Of a DNA stretch of 64,000 nucleotides, positions 11,775 through 23,924 are shown piece after piece. How positions within the stretch are numbered: the stretch's first letter is position 1; every line of letters begins with the position of its first letter. The DNA is from Ceratotherium simum simum (Eukaryota; Chordata; Mammalia; Perissodactyla; Rhinocerotidae). Where the stretch lies: NCBI RefSeq assembly GCF_000283155.1, contig NW_004454177.1, positions 29,732,690-29,796,689 of the forward strand. Direction: 5' to 3'. Below the pieces are notes generated by a model. The model had not been told where the DNA came from and did no database searches. It saw only the letters and a list, made by a program, of their open reading frames with translations. Made by a program: the position numbers and the translations under genes.

Positions 11775-12320
11775 CATCAGGAAACAGAAACCATACCAGT
11801 TATTTTAAAAGAGATAATAAATAAATATTAGGTAGGTAACTGAGCATTAAAAAGGAACACTGAGGTGTTACAGAGGGAGCAATGACAGGACGCAGTAAGA
11901 GGAGCTGAAACTCATTTTTCTGTAAGTAACTGCTGCTTGGCAGGTGCAGGTGTCTGTGAGCTTGAAGAAAGTTACCTGTAGAGCTGAGACTCAAGCTTCT
12001 GAGGAGAGGTTCCAGCTATCCAGTGCTGATGATTCTGAGTGTTGGAAAAACTTCAAACTAAATTCGACTGCTTCTAAATGAACTGCTACTGCCACAGTGA
12101 AAAAGCTTTGCTGGTGAGGCAGATAAGAACAGAAAACCCAACAGCAAGTAAACAGGAAGTACATTGGGTGGAGAATATCTCTGATGTCTCCTCCAGCCTT
12201 TTATTCTCCAACCAGCATCTTATTGGTAGAGCCTTCCAGGAAGCCAGATGACAAAAGATAAGTATGGTTTGCAGAATCCCAGCATCACAAAGCAGAATAT
12301 AGAAGGGTGGATTAGAAGAT
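11775..12320. repeat. Probable ancient dispersed repeat, family not identified
   Basis: The beginning ('caggaaacagaaaccatacc') and the later run 'ccaggaagccagatgaca', 'tttgcagaatcccagc' and 'aagggtgga' match a layout I recall from an old mammalian interspersed repeat, but I cannot name the family. Antisense open frames here (11800-11994, 12086-12382) look accidental. Confidence 0.35.
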
Positions 12321-13025
12321 GAGAAACAATAGCTTAATAACTGGTGTAGTCCATCTGTTTGCCTCTTCAGGAAACATAACACCCTTCAACAAATATTTAA
12401 ATTTCTATAAGTCTACAACAGTAACTTTAGATTCCAAACAAGATGGAACAATCTTTTGTTCACAACCTTTCCTCGAAGTGAGGAGACACAAAGTCCAAAT
12501 AGTCATCGTATTCAAGTGCCATACATCCCAGTCACCGCGGTTATCATAACCATTCCTTCCCTCATTTTCTTTTCTCTCTCCTGATAGTTTTCCCACAACC
12601 AAGTTCTTGTTTGATGTTCACAACTAACCCCAGTGCAATACTCTCTGTCCACCCACCCCCAGTCTTGTAGTAAATTAATGAATTCTTTCTTTGGGAATCT
12701 GTCTAGTATACCTTTTAGGGCTTATTTTTCTTAAATTCAAATCATATAAACGTTCCATTCTCCACAAAGGGTTCGGGTCACTTTCTCCAACACCTAGATT
12801 TTCCATGCCATTCACTTAAGCCCATTGAACTTTACTCTCATCTGGCCAATAGTCTGTGGTCACCAATGTCTCCAGTGTTTGAATACTAACCGTTGCCAGA
12901 ATACCAAGTTAGAGATAACTTACAAAGTTCTTATGTTTGTAGCATTATTTGAACCTCTTCTCTAGAGCTCCCATTGGAGTCCAGTGTTTATTCTAACTAT
13001 TCTCACTGAAAATTTTTCCCCCCTC
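12321..13025. other. Unique or unassigned DNA
   Basis: No recognisable element apart from a possible continuation of the preceding unnamed repeat. Overlapping short frames on both strands at 12319-12602 have no family resemblance. Confidence 0.35.
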
Positions 13026-13371
13026 ACCAACATTCACTGCCTTTCCACCTTAGTCTCTAATCTCCCTTATAGTTGGGGCAACAGTCATTCACTTAACCAA
13101 ATAGTATCCACTGCAATTCAAATTTTAAAAATAGATTTTATTCTAAATATAAAAATATACATATTGAGAATATAAATATATAAATATATATTTATATTAT
13201 AAATACATAAATATATATTTATAATATAAATATATAAATTAGAGAGAGAATATAAATATATATCTTTAAAATAAAATTTGAATTACAATGGATAAAATAT
13301 GATTAACTATGACTGTTACACTAAGTATAAGGGAGATTAAATAGTACACTGGCAAGGCAGTAAATGTTGGT
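13026..13371. repeat. 346-bp imperfect palindrome with AT-rich core
   Basis: Left arm 13026-13127 and right arm 13272-13371 are reverse complements over their whole length with roughly three quarters identity. Matching blocks are 'accaacatt', 'actgcc', 'taatctcccttata', 'aacagtcat', 'tatcca' and 'aattcaaatttta'. The 144-bp core (13128-13271) is almost pure A/T with many 'aatatata' blocks that are also self-complementary. The centre is at about 13199. It could be a palindromic DNA transposon or an inverted duplication of unique sequence. Confidence 0.85.
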
Positions 13372-13574
13372 AAGAGGAAGGTGAGGGTAGTGGTGTAGGA
13401 GAAGATTCTAATTATATACATACATTTGAAAACATATACCCCAAAATACTAGGAGTGATTATAAATGTTTAAATTATTTTATGCTTTCATTTTATTTTCA
13501 AATTTTAATAATGAAAATATTTTATCTTCATAATAATAAAAAGTATAAATTCTGTTGTAAAAATATTGTAAGTT

Positions 13575-13822
13575 GGGGCCGGCCTGGTGGTATAGTTGTT
13601 GAGTTCGCATGCTCTGCTTTGGTGACCCAGGGTTCACAGGTTTGGATCCTGGGCACAGACCTACACACCACTCATTAAGCCATGCTGTGGCAGTGTCCCA
13701 CATACAAAATAGAGGAAGATTGGCACAGATGTTAGCCCAGGGACAATCTTCCTCAAGCAAAAAGAGGAAGATTGGCAACAGATGTTAGCTCACAGTCACT
13801 CTTTCTCACACACACACAAAAA
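13575..13822 (+). mobile_element. ERE-type SINE
   Basis: Head 'ggggccggcctggtggtat', B box region 'agggttcacaggtttggat', then two 'gatgttag' tail blocks separated by 'cctcaagcaaaaagagg' and an ACA-rich end. Flanks 'aaaaatattgtaagtt' (13559-13574) and 'aaaaatatattatagtt' (from 13819) look like a slightly diverged TSD. Both reading frames over it are artefacts. Confidence 0.9.
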
Positions 13823-13835
13823 TATATTATAGTTA

Positions 13836-14576
13836 ATATTATCAGCTGATACTGTGTATCACATGAAATGACTATCATCACCAAGAACAGCAGTACTTTG
13901 GTTATATGTTAAATGAAAAATAGCTCCAAAAGTATCAAAGCACAGACTAAATGTGATATTTTATATTGTGCAATCATCAATTGAAAGCCAAATTTACTTA
14001 TCATCTGTTCTCTGCCAGTCACGGAGTAAATGCTTAGGATTCGAAGATACCCGTATTTCCTAGGGGCTCTGTCTATAGCAGAAGTCAGGCAAACAGATCA
14101 AAATACATTATGAGTACAGTATTATGAGTACATTATGTGATATATTGTTAGTGTTCTTAAAGAGATATTAACAAAGAGATTTGTAAGCCAGAGCATGGAT
14201 CCTGACCTTACATCTCTCATGGATACATAACTTCCTGACTACATGACTAAACAAAACAAATTGAACCGATATAACATTATTTGGCGGACTTACTGAAAAT
14301 TCATTCTTACTTCTCTCATGTAACCTTTTTCTTGCTTTCTTGTACCATCAAGTGACGACCAAAGCCAGTCTGTTTCATAATATTTTATCTAGGATATGTC
14401 CTAATGAACCTCTGTTTTGAGCCTAAGACTGTGTTATTCACTGTGAAGAGTATATAAATGTATAGGAAACAGGTTATATTCTCAAATTTGCAGCTGAGGA
14501 TAAAAGGAAAATATATCTGTCTGGCTGAGGAAAAAAAAACAGAAAAAGAAAAAAACTATAGCATCTAAGCTAATGT
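13836..14576. other. Unique DNA
   Basis: AT-rich with no recognised repeat except a faint L2-like trace near 14000-14100. No coding evidence. Confidence 0.35.
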
Positions 14577-14592
14577 AAAATTATGCAAAGCA

Positions 14593-14894
14593 TGGGCCGG
14601 CCTGGTGGCTTAGCGGTTAAGTGCGTGCGCTCCACTACTGGCGGCCTGGGTTCGCATCCCGGGCGCGCACCTGACGCACCGCTTCTCCAGCCATGCTGAG
14701 GCCACATCCCACATACAGCCACTAGAAGAATGTGCAACTATGACATACAACTGTCTACTGGGGCTTTGGGGAAAAAAAAAAAAGGAGGAGGATTGGCAAT
14801 AGATGTTAGCTCAGAGCCAGTCTCCCTCAGTAAAACGAGGTGGATTAGCACGGATGTTAGCTCAGGGCTGATCTTCCTCAAAAAAAAAAAAAAA
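14593..14894 (+). mobile_element. ERE-type SINE, full-length long subtype with perfect TSD
   Basis: Complete copy: head 'gggccggcctggtggctta', Pol III A box near 14605-14619 and B box near 14649-14659 ('ggttcgcatcc'), the block ending 'ctactggggctttgggg', two 'gatgttagct' blocks and a long A tail. A perfect 16-bp TSD 'aaaattatgcaaagca' sits at 14577-14592 and 14895-14910. Intact boxes and TSD point to a fairly recent insertion. Confidence 0.95.
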
Positions 14895-14910
14895 AAAATT
14901 ATGCAAAGCA

Positions 14911-15534
14911 AACTGCAATTTTGCCACAACATTATAAAATTTGATTTAATCCTGCCACTGAGCTAAAATTCATGTTTTCATTTCCCTATGGAAATATAGT
15001 AATTTTAATTTCTGATGTTCATTTTGAGTACTGAGTGGAAAATACACATATGATGTCAGTCTTCAAAAACAATTTGATTGATGTTTCCAGTTGCTAGGTA
15101 TTTTATCATATTTAAAGACTTTTAGAGGTCTTCTTTCACTGTTTAAGACCTTTCAAAAATCATTTAAAGGTTTACTAACTAATATTCTTTTATGCTGGCC
15201 TCTATAGCATCTGTAAGCTTTGATACAAATCCCTTAATATTTTGAGATGCTATTGCCTGACTTAAAAAAAAAATCAACTTCGAGTGTTTATCACTGATGT
15301 ATTACTTTTTTTAAAAATTAATTTGTATCATGATTTTTTCTTATTGAGATTCAAATACTTGGGTAAATAGATAAATATGTTCTGCATTTTCCATTCTTCT
15401 TTTCAGTCTTCTCTTAACTCTTTTGGAGACAAATATAATATACATTGAAACACCCTTTATTCCCTAATACAAGGATAGATAGCCAACAGCTAATCTACAA
15501 TATACTAGTATACGGTTTTTGGCAGGGTAGTTGA
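14911..15534. other. Unique AT-rich DNA
   Basis: No recognisable gene or transposon. Poly(A) and poly(T) runs at about 15265 and 15307. Confidence 0.4.
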
Positions 15535-15720
15535 TTTATCTAACCCTCAGTTTCTTCATCCATAAAACAGTAAGAATAATGGGTATTTTATAAGTTACTG
15601 TATTACATGAGGAATACATGCACAGTGCTTTGCACATTGTCTGGAAAATAGTAATAACCACCCAGTAAATGTCAGCTTTTTAATTTAGTATTATTATGAT
15701 GATGATTATTTTTAGTTGAT
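15535..15720 (+). mobile_element. MIR fragment
   Basis: Sense MIR order: 'taaccctcagtttcttcatc', 'cataaaacagtaagaataat', 'acagtgctttgcacattgtc', then an 'attattatgatgatgattat' end typical of the MIR 3' terminus. Confidence 0.65.
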
Positions 15721-17515
15721 TTCTCTATTATGAGTACTTTATTGGTAGTTTAGAGTAAAACATGTCATGCCATGCTCAAATACCTAGGGTCTAAAATAAA
15801 GCAGAAAGAAGAAATGATTTATAAAGTACTGTAATGAAGAAGTAGTATGAACATGGAATTACACATCACATTGCCTTTGTTTCTGTTGGATAAGTAGCAA
15901 TCATGTGCCCTCTGCTAGGGTAGAATTACTGCCAACTAAATTATAGTTGGCAGAGAGCTGCAGCTGCATTCATCCACATCAGAGGGAAGATGCCAAGTGT
16001 CAATGGAAGAAGTAGACCTACAGTTACTAACAATCCCAAGACTTTTCTTTATACTTTTCTTTAAATTCCATTTCTGCCTTTCACTTCTTTTAACTTGGCA
16101 GTGTTCTTTACTTGATATCTACATATGTATAGTATATGTATGTGACAAATTTCTTTATTTGATATCAATCTTCCAAAGTAAAGTTTTCCTACTTTAGAAA
16201 TGGTACCACTGTAAGGAGAAAAAGTATTTTAACTATTATTGAAACAGAGTAGTAGTTGGTTAAAGCAGCAGCCTCCCCTAAATAATTTTAACTCTTGCGT
16301 CACTGCCACAAGTATTTGTTTTATGAATCTACTTTAAGGGAGATGTCAACAGGAATAGAAAAATATGCATTGCATTATGTTATACAAAATGTTCATTTAT
16401 CTTGAAGAGTCTTTAATTGTAGGAAAATTTTTGTTCTTAAATGTGTTGTCCCCTAAGGGCATCTAGCATAATCCCTGGCACATAAAGTGGACTCAGTAAA
16501 AACGCATTAATTAAGTGACTTCACTGATTTGTAAATAGACAATTTCTTCCATTTGCCTATGGAATTTATCCCAAATAAATATTTCATATTTTATAGATCT
16601 TAGACTCATCAATGTAAGAAAAAGATGTGCTCCTTAATAAAAGTAATACAGCATATCTAAATTAGTACTGAAGATTAGATGAGCATATGGCTCAAACCCT
16701 GCACCTCTTTTTCTTCATCTCTCTTTTGGATTTTCTTGACTTTATTATCATTATCATCACCAATCTGACCTCAAAAGTATTGCTGCTCCCACTTTTCTAC
16801 TCTGAACTTTGAGTGAAAAAATAAATGCCTTTTTATCTCATTTAGCACAATTGAGACTGGTTGTGAATTTTTTTTTTAAATTCCGTAGAATACCAAGGAA
16901 TAACCAAAGAAAAATAAATCCAAAACATGTTAGTAATGGACTCAATTATGCTTACAGACTGTGGAATTTGTTTAAAATTTAAAATTATTTCTTATCTTGT
17001 GTTTGCAATAGCATTCCATGTTCTAGTACATTCCTTTCATGAGTAAGGGAATTTTAACACCCTATTCCTAAAGCATGCATCTAGAAACTACTTCTGTTTA
17101 TGACACACCCATCTGATTGTCTCCTGCAATGACATTTTGCTTCAGATATTTCCATGTGCCCTTTCTGTAAGAGAATGGTTATACCTTTAGATAACAATCA
17201 TATATTCACACAGTAAGTATATAATTTATAAGTATATATATGCACAAACACACAAGTACTGTAATAGAGGGATCATTTCTTTCCAGTAACCTGATAATAT
17301 ACCATTTTTAAATGAATAATCACCCCTTGGTGATATACTTCCCCTCCTTGCTTCAATAATCTTCAGTTCCCTGAAATTCATTCCTTGAAGATTTTAACAC
17401 CTATCTCTCTCTTGCTCCATTATTAATCCTGCCATTGTTCTTTGCTAAATCTATGACCCCTCCACTTTGTATACACCCTTCCTTGGTCATCAGCCTCCGT
17501 AGTCACATTCTAGAT
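15721..17515. other. Unique DNA with a short L2/MIR-like end
   Basis: About 16450-16500 ('catctagcataatccctggc') resembles an L2/MIR 3' end. A C/T-rich stretch at 17330-17480 could be an old repeat, but I cannot assign it. No gene evidence. Confidence 0.35.
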
Positions 17516-17826
17516 CATTGTTTTCAAAATGCATGTTGTGACCTTTGGTGAGTCACAAAATCAACTGAGCATATCATAATCAACATTTTAAAAAATTGAA
17601 TGTAATAGAATAGAAAATATCTGAGATTTTCTAATATACTAAGTGTTAATATTGCTTTGTGAAATTCTTTTATTTATATGCATGGATGTATGTTTATGTT
17701 TACGTTGTGTGTATTAATGTAAAATATTGAGTGTTCCAAAGTCTAAATACAGTTTCATACTAAAACTTTTGGGACATTCTATATTTTTTATTTTGGATCA
17801 CAATAAAAAAATTTTTGAAAACTACT
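17516..17826 (+). mobile_element. hAT-Charlie-like DNA transposon
   Basis: The ends are inverted: 'ttttcaaaatgca' and 'tttgaaaactact' match the 'CAGTGGTTTTCAAA' type terminal repeats of hAT-Charlie elements. Interior landmarks 'tgagtcacaaaatcaa' and 'gaatagaaaatatc' fit a nonautonomous family with repeated 'gggtc' boundaries. The subfamily is uncertain. Confidence 0.6.
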
Positions 17827-19472
17827 ATTAAGTAAGATGTCTTTAAACAGAAACACACATAAAACAAGGTTATGTTTTGATCAGTTGACAAAAATGTGAC
17901 CAGAGGCTCACAGGAACCTAACCCTGCATCTCCCTTAGGAGAAATGATTCAGTATTCTCTAATTCAGTGTTCCTGGAGACTTTATAAAATATAACTACTG
18001 TGTATAATGAGAATCTTTACAGTGTTATAAAAATTAAACAAATTTTTAAAAACCCTTAAGTAAAAATCAAAAGAGTAATTAAACAGATGAACCTAACTTG
18101 TGTCCATTTGGTGGCATAACTACACACAGAGAAATATTCCGTATGACTTTAAACACAACTGTTTGACTGTTTATTTCTTAAAGACAAAGAGAAGGCAAAA
18201 ATAGCTTAAACTGCTTTTGGTAATTATATCTTTGGGGGTACTATTTGTACTCTTACTCTAGTAGGACTATTGTGTTTGTGTACACACACACATGCATGCA
18301 TGCACACAAACATATGCTGTGAGAGATATCAAGTAATTATATTAATGTCATTAAAAATTGAGTTTTTAGAGTGATTAAAAGGATATAAAGTAAAAAATAA
18401 CATTAAGTAGAAACTCTAGTCTTGACTTTGAAATGGAAATATCAGTAGGACTTCATGTTATATTTTTATCTTTAAAAAAATTACATATTTTTTTGGCTCT
18501 GTCCACTGAAAGGCTTAGAAATGATGAAAAATCCACTGGCAATGACATCACCAGATTCTAGATTGTGCTTTTCAACTATTATTTACAATTAAAGGGAATT
18601 AGAAATCTGTGGAAAAATGTCTAATTCCAAATCTGCGGTAGGAAGCATGCCTGATAAGCTTGGATTCATTTTGTCATGCCAGAAAAATTAGAAGCAATCC
18701 AAGTTTTGTGTGAAAATGACTCAAAAGCCAAACTGAAGAAACTCTCACTGGTTTAAGACAGGACAGTTTGAGCATCAAATGTGTTTATATCCATAACTTC
18801 ATAACGATTCAAACGAACAAATAAGCAAATGTAAACCTCATTGGTCACTTAGTAACCAATAAAAGGAAAGATTTAAAGATTTAAACATTTATCTGTACCT
18901 CTGTGCAACCAAAAGTTGCTAGGGGAAGGATCGTATTACAGAAGTATTCTAGCCAAAAATGAAGAAGAAATTTGAATTTTCAGATTAATGGATCTGGCAG
19001 GTATAATTAATGACTAATAATATTACAAAAAGAGAGAACAAGACATTGGTTATTCCCTGATGGTGATAAATTACACCATCTGTGAAATAGCCTAGCCAAA
19101 AAAAGCAAAAACTCAGTCTGTATCTATCAATCTACAGGTATGTAGAAAATGATCTGCAACCAGAAAAAGAAAAGAGAAAGAAAGATTTAGAGAGAGAGAG
19201 AGAGAGAGAAAGAAAAATTATAAGCTTAGATCAAAAGAGACTTAAGCATATCAATAAATCGCAATGTATATCTTTTATTAGATCTTTATTCAAATAAACA
19301 TACTGTAAAAACAAATTATGTTACTTAGACAAATAAAAACACTAACTAGATTTTGATGATTTTATTGTTAATTTAGTGTATTAAGTTAATTTAGTGGTAT
19401 CGTTAACTGTATGGTAATATAGTTAAAAATTTTAAGGAGTCCTTATATTTTAGAAATATATATATATATTAT
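17827..19472. other. Unique DNA with small simple repeats
   Basis: Contains an (AC)n/'atgcatgc' tract near 18283-18310 and a (GA)n run at 19189-19209. No gene or transposon recognised. Confidence 0.4.
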
Positions 19473-19659
19473 TTTTTGGTGAGGAAGATTGGCCGTGAGC
19501 TAACATCTGTGCCAATTTTCTTTTATTTTGTATGTGGGTCACCACCACAGAATGGCTTGATGAGTGGTATAGGTCTGCCCCTGGGGATCCCAACCCGTGA
19601 ACCCAGGCCACCAAAGCGGGGCACACAGAACTTAATGGCTACACCACAAGGCCAGCCCC
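19473..19659 (-). mobile_element. ERE-type SINE, older copy
   Basis: Minus-strand head 'ggggctggccttgtggtgta', degraded B box ('ggttcacgggttgggatc'), one 'gatgttagct' block and a short A tail next to an (AT)n tract at 19455-19470. Confidence 0.85.
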
Positions 19660-19949
19660 TATATTGAATATTTGCAAATAGATAATGAGGTATCTGGAGT
19701 TTGCATCAAAGTAATCCATAGAGAGTGTGTATCTAACAAACATGGCTGTGTGTTCAAGTTGTGGAGGGTGCATGATGAGTAAATTAGATTCATTGTAGTG
19801 TTTTTCAACATTTACGTATATTTAAAAATTCAAAAAATAAACACAAAATTTCAGTTTCATTTTTATATATCTTCTCTCTCAAAATATACATATATTGTAT
19901 CAGATAATTCTTGTCCACTTTACTTTCAAAATTATCCAGAATCTCTCCA

Positions 19950-20600
19950 TTTCTACAAACCTTTATCAGGGCTACCAGACCAAACTTCCATCATCTCTTG
20001 CCGGCGCTACTCCCATGGCCTTCACCTCGCCTCCTTGCTTTCGCTCTTGCCCCTCCATAGTCTGTTCTCAAACCAGGAATTTAAAAATGTAAAGCAGGTT
20101 GGGCAGCCTTCTGCTCAAAACTCCCTAAGGGAATTTTATCACATTTGGAATAAATTCTCTAACATAGCCTTCAATGATCCCGCCCTAGACTATCTCTCCC
20201 ACCTCCTTTCTTATCACTCTTTTCACTCTCTTCACTTCAACCACATTCTGATTCTCAAACATCTGCAGTGCATTACAATCTCTAGGGTTTGCACTTGCCC
20301 TTTCTCTATTCTGGAACACTCTTCATCTCACTATTTGCATAATTTGCCTCCTTGTGTCATTCAATTCTCAGTTCAAATGTCACATCGTCAAAGATGACTG
20401 CCTGACTACCTGATCTAAAATAATACTACCTTGCAATCTGTAACCACTTAATATGCTTAATTCTTTATGTCATATATTGTGATATATATTTATTTGTGAG
20501 CAAGCTCTTTGTTTTGTTTACCACTGGACTTCAGCATCTAAATTGTCATCTGACACATAGGGAATGCTCAAGAAATATTTGTTGCATAAGTGAATGGATG
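19950..20600 (+). mobile_element. L2 LINE 3' end
   Basis: Sense-strand L2 3' features in order: a C-rich tract, 'attctggaacactcttcat', 'tcaattctcagttcaaatgt', 'gactgcctgactacctgatc', and the closing 'tgacacatagggaatgctca' plus 'agaaatatttgttgca'. The 199-codon open frame at 19798-20397, the longest in the window, lies mostly inside this 3' UTR-like sequence and is not a gene. Confidence 0.65.
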
Positions 20601-20639
20601 TTTTTCAACTGATTAATAGCCCATTGATAAGAACTTGCT

Positions 20640-20880
20640 TAAGTCCCTATTATATATCTGGCAGAGTATTTGGTATTTTGCATATATCATCTCATTTATT
20701 CTACATATAAACTCTATGAAGTAGGCACTGCAATTGTCTATTTTTTATAAATAAAAATACTGAGGCTCATGGAGTTTAAAAACACCCACAATCACAGAAA
20801 AAAAATAGTGTAGTGCACATTCAAACCGACGTCTGTGTAATTCCAAAGCATTTGCTCTTTCTGCTATGTCATTCTACCAC
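20640..20880 (-). mobile_element. MIR fragment
   Basis: Antisense MIR: 'attatatatctggcagagta', 'atctcatttattc', 'ctatgaagtaggcactgc', 'actgaggctcatgga', and a tail matching the tRNA-related part ('catttgctctttctgctatg'). Confidence 0.65.
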
Positions 20881-21590
20881 ATAAAAATCACATCAGCCAG
20901 ATGCAGGCTTTCTGAAATAAATGTATCAAGGCTCTATTATTACAAACACTGACACCAAGCTTTCTGATCAAACGGAATAAGTGGTTCTGGCTTTACCACA
21001 TTAGGTATTTGTCTGTTTATTCACCACCATTGAAGTATTCTCTTTAAAACTGGTCTCTTTGGGGACTGTAAATCTCTGTTTGATATGTCCTTCCTGTAAA
21101 CCCACGAAAGAAACCAGAATTTACCTGATCCAAAATAATGAAAGTGCAGAAAAATCAATAATGGGAAAAGAATATCTACCTTCAGATTATATTTTCCAGC
21201 AACAACAGCAACAAAGAGGAAAAAGACATGGCTCACCAAGATGCCACTAATTTGTACTCACCTGATATTATTAGATTCACCCTTTGTTGACAATTGGCCT
21301 GTCTATTCCAGCATTAACTTGCTATAAAGATGAAGCCAAGGTTCACACATGCCTGTCTTGAATCTTGTAAAATCTATGAGAGCAAGACACAGAAATTTGG
21401 AGTCCTGGGTTCCAGTCCTAGATAGATCATTTTGCACTTTCAAAGGAATGGTATACAAAGCCTACTTAGCTAAAGAGTATAATAAGAATACAATTAAATA
21501 AAAGGCCAAAGTAAAGTCCAATGAAATAAAGGCCTGAGATTGAGGCAGAGTACAGAGTTGGAGAAGGGGAGGAAAGCCTAATATTTAAGT
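20881..21590. other. Unique DNA
   Basis: No recognised repeat or gene. A short CAA-rich run at 21198-21215 creates a poly-Gln stretch in one frame without wider coding support. Confidence 0.4.
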
Positions 21591-21599
21591 AGTAATTAA

Positions 21600-21765
21600 A
21601 TTAGTGTTTCATATCACTTAATCTTCACAATAACCCTTCCAAATAGTCATTCTTATAGCCAAATAGTCATTCTTATCCCCACTTTATATGCAAGAAACTA
21701 TGAAAAGTGGATAATTTCATCACACAACTAGGATTTTCATTCCATCTCCAAAATCTCTACTGTCT
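21600..21765 (-). mobile_element. MIR fragment with internal 20-bp tandem duplication
   Basis: Antisense MIR landmarks 'cacttaatcttcacaataac' and 'ccccactttatatgcaagaa'. Inside, the 18-bp string 'ccaaatagtcattcttat' occurs at 21639-21656 and again at 21659-21676 with a 20-bp period, a local slippage duplication. Confidence 0.55.
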
Positions 21766-23635
21766 TTTGCTCGTTACAAATAATCTGTCTATGATTGTGG
21801 ATGAAGCTTTATGTCACACAATTGTCAGGACTGAAAAAAAACAGTATTGTTTTTGTTTTCATTCTAAAGATGATGTTTTGGTGCAGCTTGAGTCCTCCTA
21901 GAAGCAGATGCTAAGACAAAATTAGTTGAGCTGTAAGTGATTGATGGGAGGAAAGCCTCATGAATGATAAACAGGAGATGGAGCAGGTTTAGGTGTGATA
22001 AGTGTACATAAAGCAATCCAGGCCTGACACTTGTGAAAGGAGAGAGAAAAGGAAGGAGGATTGATTGGGTAAGAAGAGCCTTCAACTGCAGTGTAGCCCT
22101 GGGAAAGTCTCAGCTGGCCCATGGGAAGTCCCTGAGCAAAGAATGCATGTCAGAGGAGTCCTGCTTTGGGCAGGAATGGGCTTACACTAGTACCCTCACA
22201 AGGTTCAGTTTTTTAGGAGCATGAGGGGTGGGGATGGAGCATTCACACTGGAGGCTCAGTGTGAACACTTTGGCAGGTCCAAAGACGCAGTACTTGGAGA
22301 TTGTCAGGCACTATGCTCCTTGGAGCAAGTTCTCTTTAAGGGAATCTGAGTGGCATACCTCCAGAGCCACCATAGGTCTCAATAAACATGTTAATATCCA
22401 AGTTCTAAAAATAATAATGGCACCTACTATAGAGTTTTGTCTTCAGTTTGTTGTTCTCCACATTCTACACGATTTCATTCATAGTCATGATTTCAAATAT
22501 GATGAAGAGCTAGGCCAGACAAAAGAGGCAGCTCTGGGTTCAAGTTCGGCAAGAATGACCAATCAGAGTAGGTTTAAACTTGCTTTCATTTCTGTTTTAC
22601 TATTTGATCAGCATACAAAGAGAACAAATAAAGTACACAAGACCAAGGAATCGAGAAAGTGGACTAGATTCCTCATTCTCACCATTGCCTGGATCTAAAC
22701 AGAGTGTTGATGAAGTTCAAAGGTTTTAGCCTCTTACTTTTTCAGAGGAGACCAGACCTGTGAGCTTTCTGTCCATGGGTCATTAGGCTAAGGGCAGGGT
22801 CATGTTAACACACATGTAAGGACAGTCTTACTCTTCTACACTCACGTGCCCCTGCCCTCTCTTACTCACTGCTATATTAGCCTTACAGAACGCCTGGCCA
22901 TGGCCTATCAAAGATTGTGATACCCACATTTGTTTTTCTAGACCTCTTTTATAAGTGCAGACTTCTAAACTATCTATCTGCAGGATATACATCCATATCC
23001 AGGCTTTTCACATAAAACTGAACTCATCATCTTCTCCAACAGTTTTTTTTTGTCCTGTTTTATCAGTCTCAGTGGCATCATTATGCATGTAGTTAGGTAA
23101 GACGTGTACAGTAATTTTAGGATTTTCTAAAATGGGATAACTTTACTAGTATATCAGAAGAATGCTGAGAGTATAATGCCTCAAGAAGGCATTTGATTCT
23201 TTTTTTCTTTATATTCTTGTGGTCTGCATGGAGGACTGCATGTTGTATGATAATAGCAATATGGGTGAATATTCAGTTTGAAAAAATATCCACTAATACT
23301 GTACCTCAAATTAACCATCACTGTCTTAGAGACTAAATTTTACCATTTTGTCAATGGAGTTTGGAGTTCAGGCATGCCTAGTTTCTTGCTATTACTTTTA
23401 AGGGAGGCACTACTTAACACATATATAGGTGATATGACAGAATCAAGGCACAGAATAAAGACCCATAAATATTCCAATAAAGTTGAATAATAGACTAAGA
23501 TAAGATGGTATTTACGGGATAAATATAACATTGTTCACTTAGGTACAAAAGCAATATCTTACATGGGGAGATAGCATGGCATTCATGTAACATGGCATCA
23601 ATGTTATCGCTGTCACCTTCTCTAGCGTCATATCT
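21766..23635. other. Unassigned DNA with an isolated 156-codon frame
   Basis: About 21895-22230 has a texture I associate with an old dispersed repeat, but I cannot name it. A plus-strand frame is open at 22228-22698 (156 codons). It is Ser, His and Lys rich with no domain I recognise, no codon-use support and no adjacent exons, so it is probably chance. Confidence 0.3.
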
Positions 23636-23639
23636 CTTG

Positions 23640-23860
23640 AATAACTTCTCTGTGCCCGGCACTATGTTAAGTAACTTACATCAGTTATCTCATGTACCCT
23701 CCCACAACCCTATGTGGTAGGTCTATCATTTTGTCTATTTTACAGATTAGGAAACGAAGGCAAAGAGATGGAAAGTAACTTGCCAAAGTTCACATTACTA
23801 ATAAGAGTTGGAGCTAGGATTTAAACACACATCGTTTTGCTCAGGGCCTGCAGTCTTGTG
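23640..23860 (-). mobile_element. MIR element
   Basis: Well-preserved antisense MIR: 'ctgtgcccggcactatgtta', 'ttatctcatgtaccctccca', 'attttacagattaggaaacg', 'gtaacttgccaaagttcaca', 'agagttggagctaggattta'. Confidence 0.75.
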
Positions 23861-23924
23861 GGCTATGACAGATGACTGAGTTTTAGCTGTGTTACAGCTG
23901 TCCCCAAAACAAATGACACCATAG

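Noticed and set aside
13479..13778. 99-codon minus and 65-codon plus frames over 13.5-13.8 kb
   Set aside because: Both are products of reading through the ERE SINE at 13575-13822. Similar frames at 4939-5284, 27887-28108, 47246-47577 and 60344-60734 are rejected for the same reason.
14593..14670. tRNA-like A and B boxes
   Set aside because: They belong to the ERE SINE head. The sequence does not fold to a complete tRNA and continues into the SINE body. The same applies to the other eleven ERE copies.
19798..20397. Longest open frame in the window (199 codons, plus strand)
   Set aside because: It lies almost entirely in an L2 3' end, whose sense strand is pyrimidine-rich and poor in stop codons. 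No protein family resemblance.
22228..22698. 156-codon plus-strand open frame
   Set aside because: No recognisable domain, no neighbouring exon or splice pattern, and unassigned surroundings. Within chance expectation for 64 kb, though not fully excluded.
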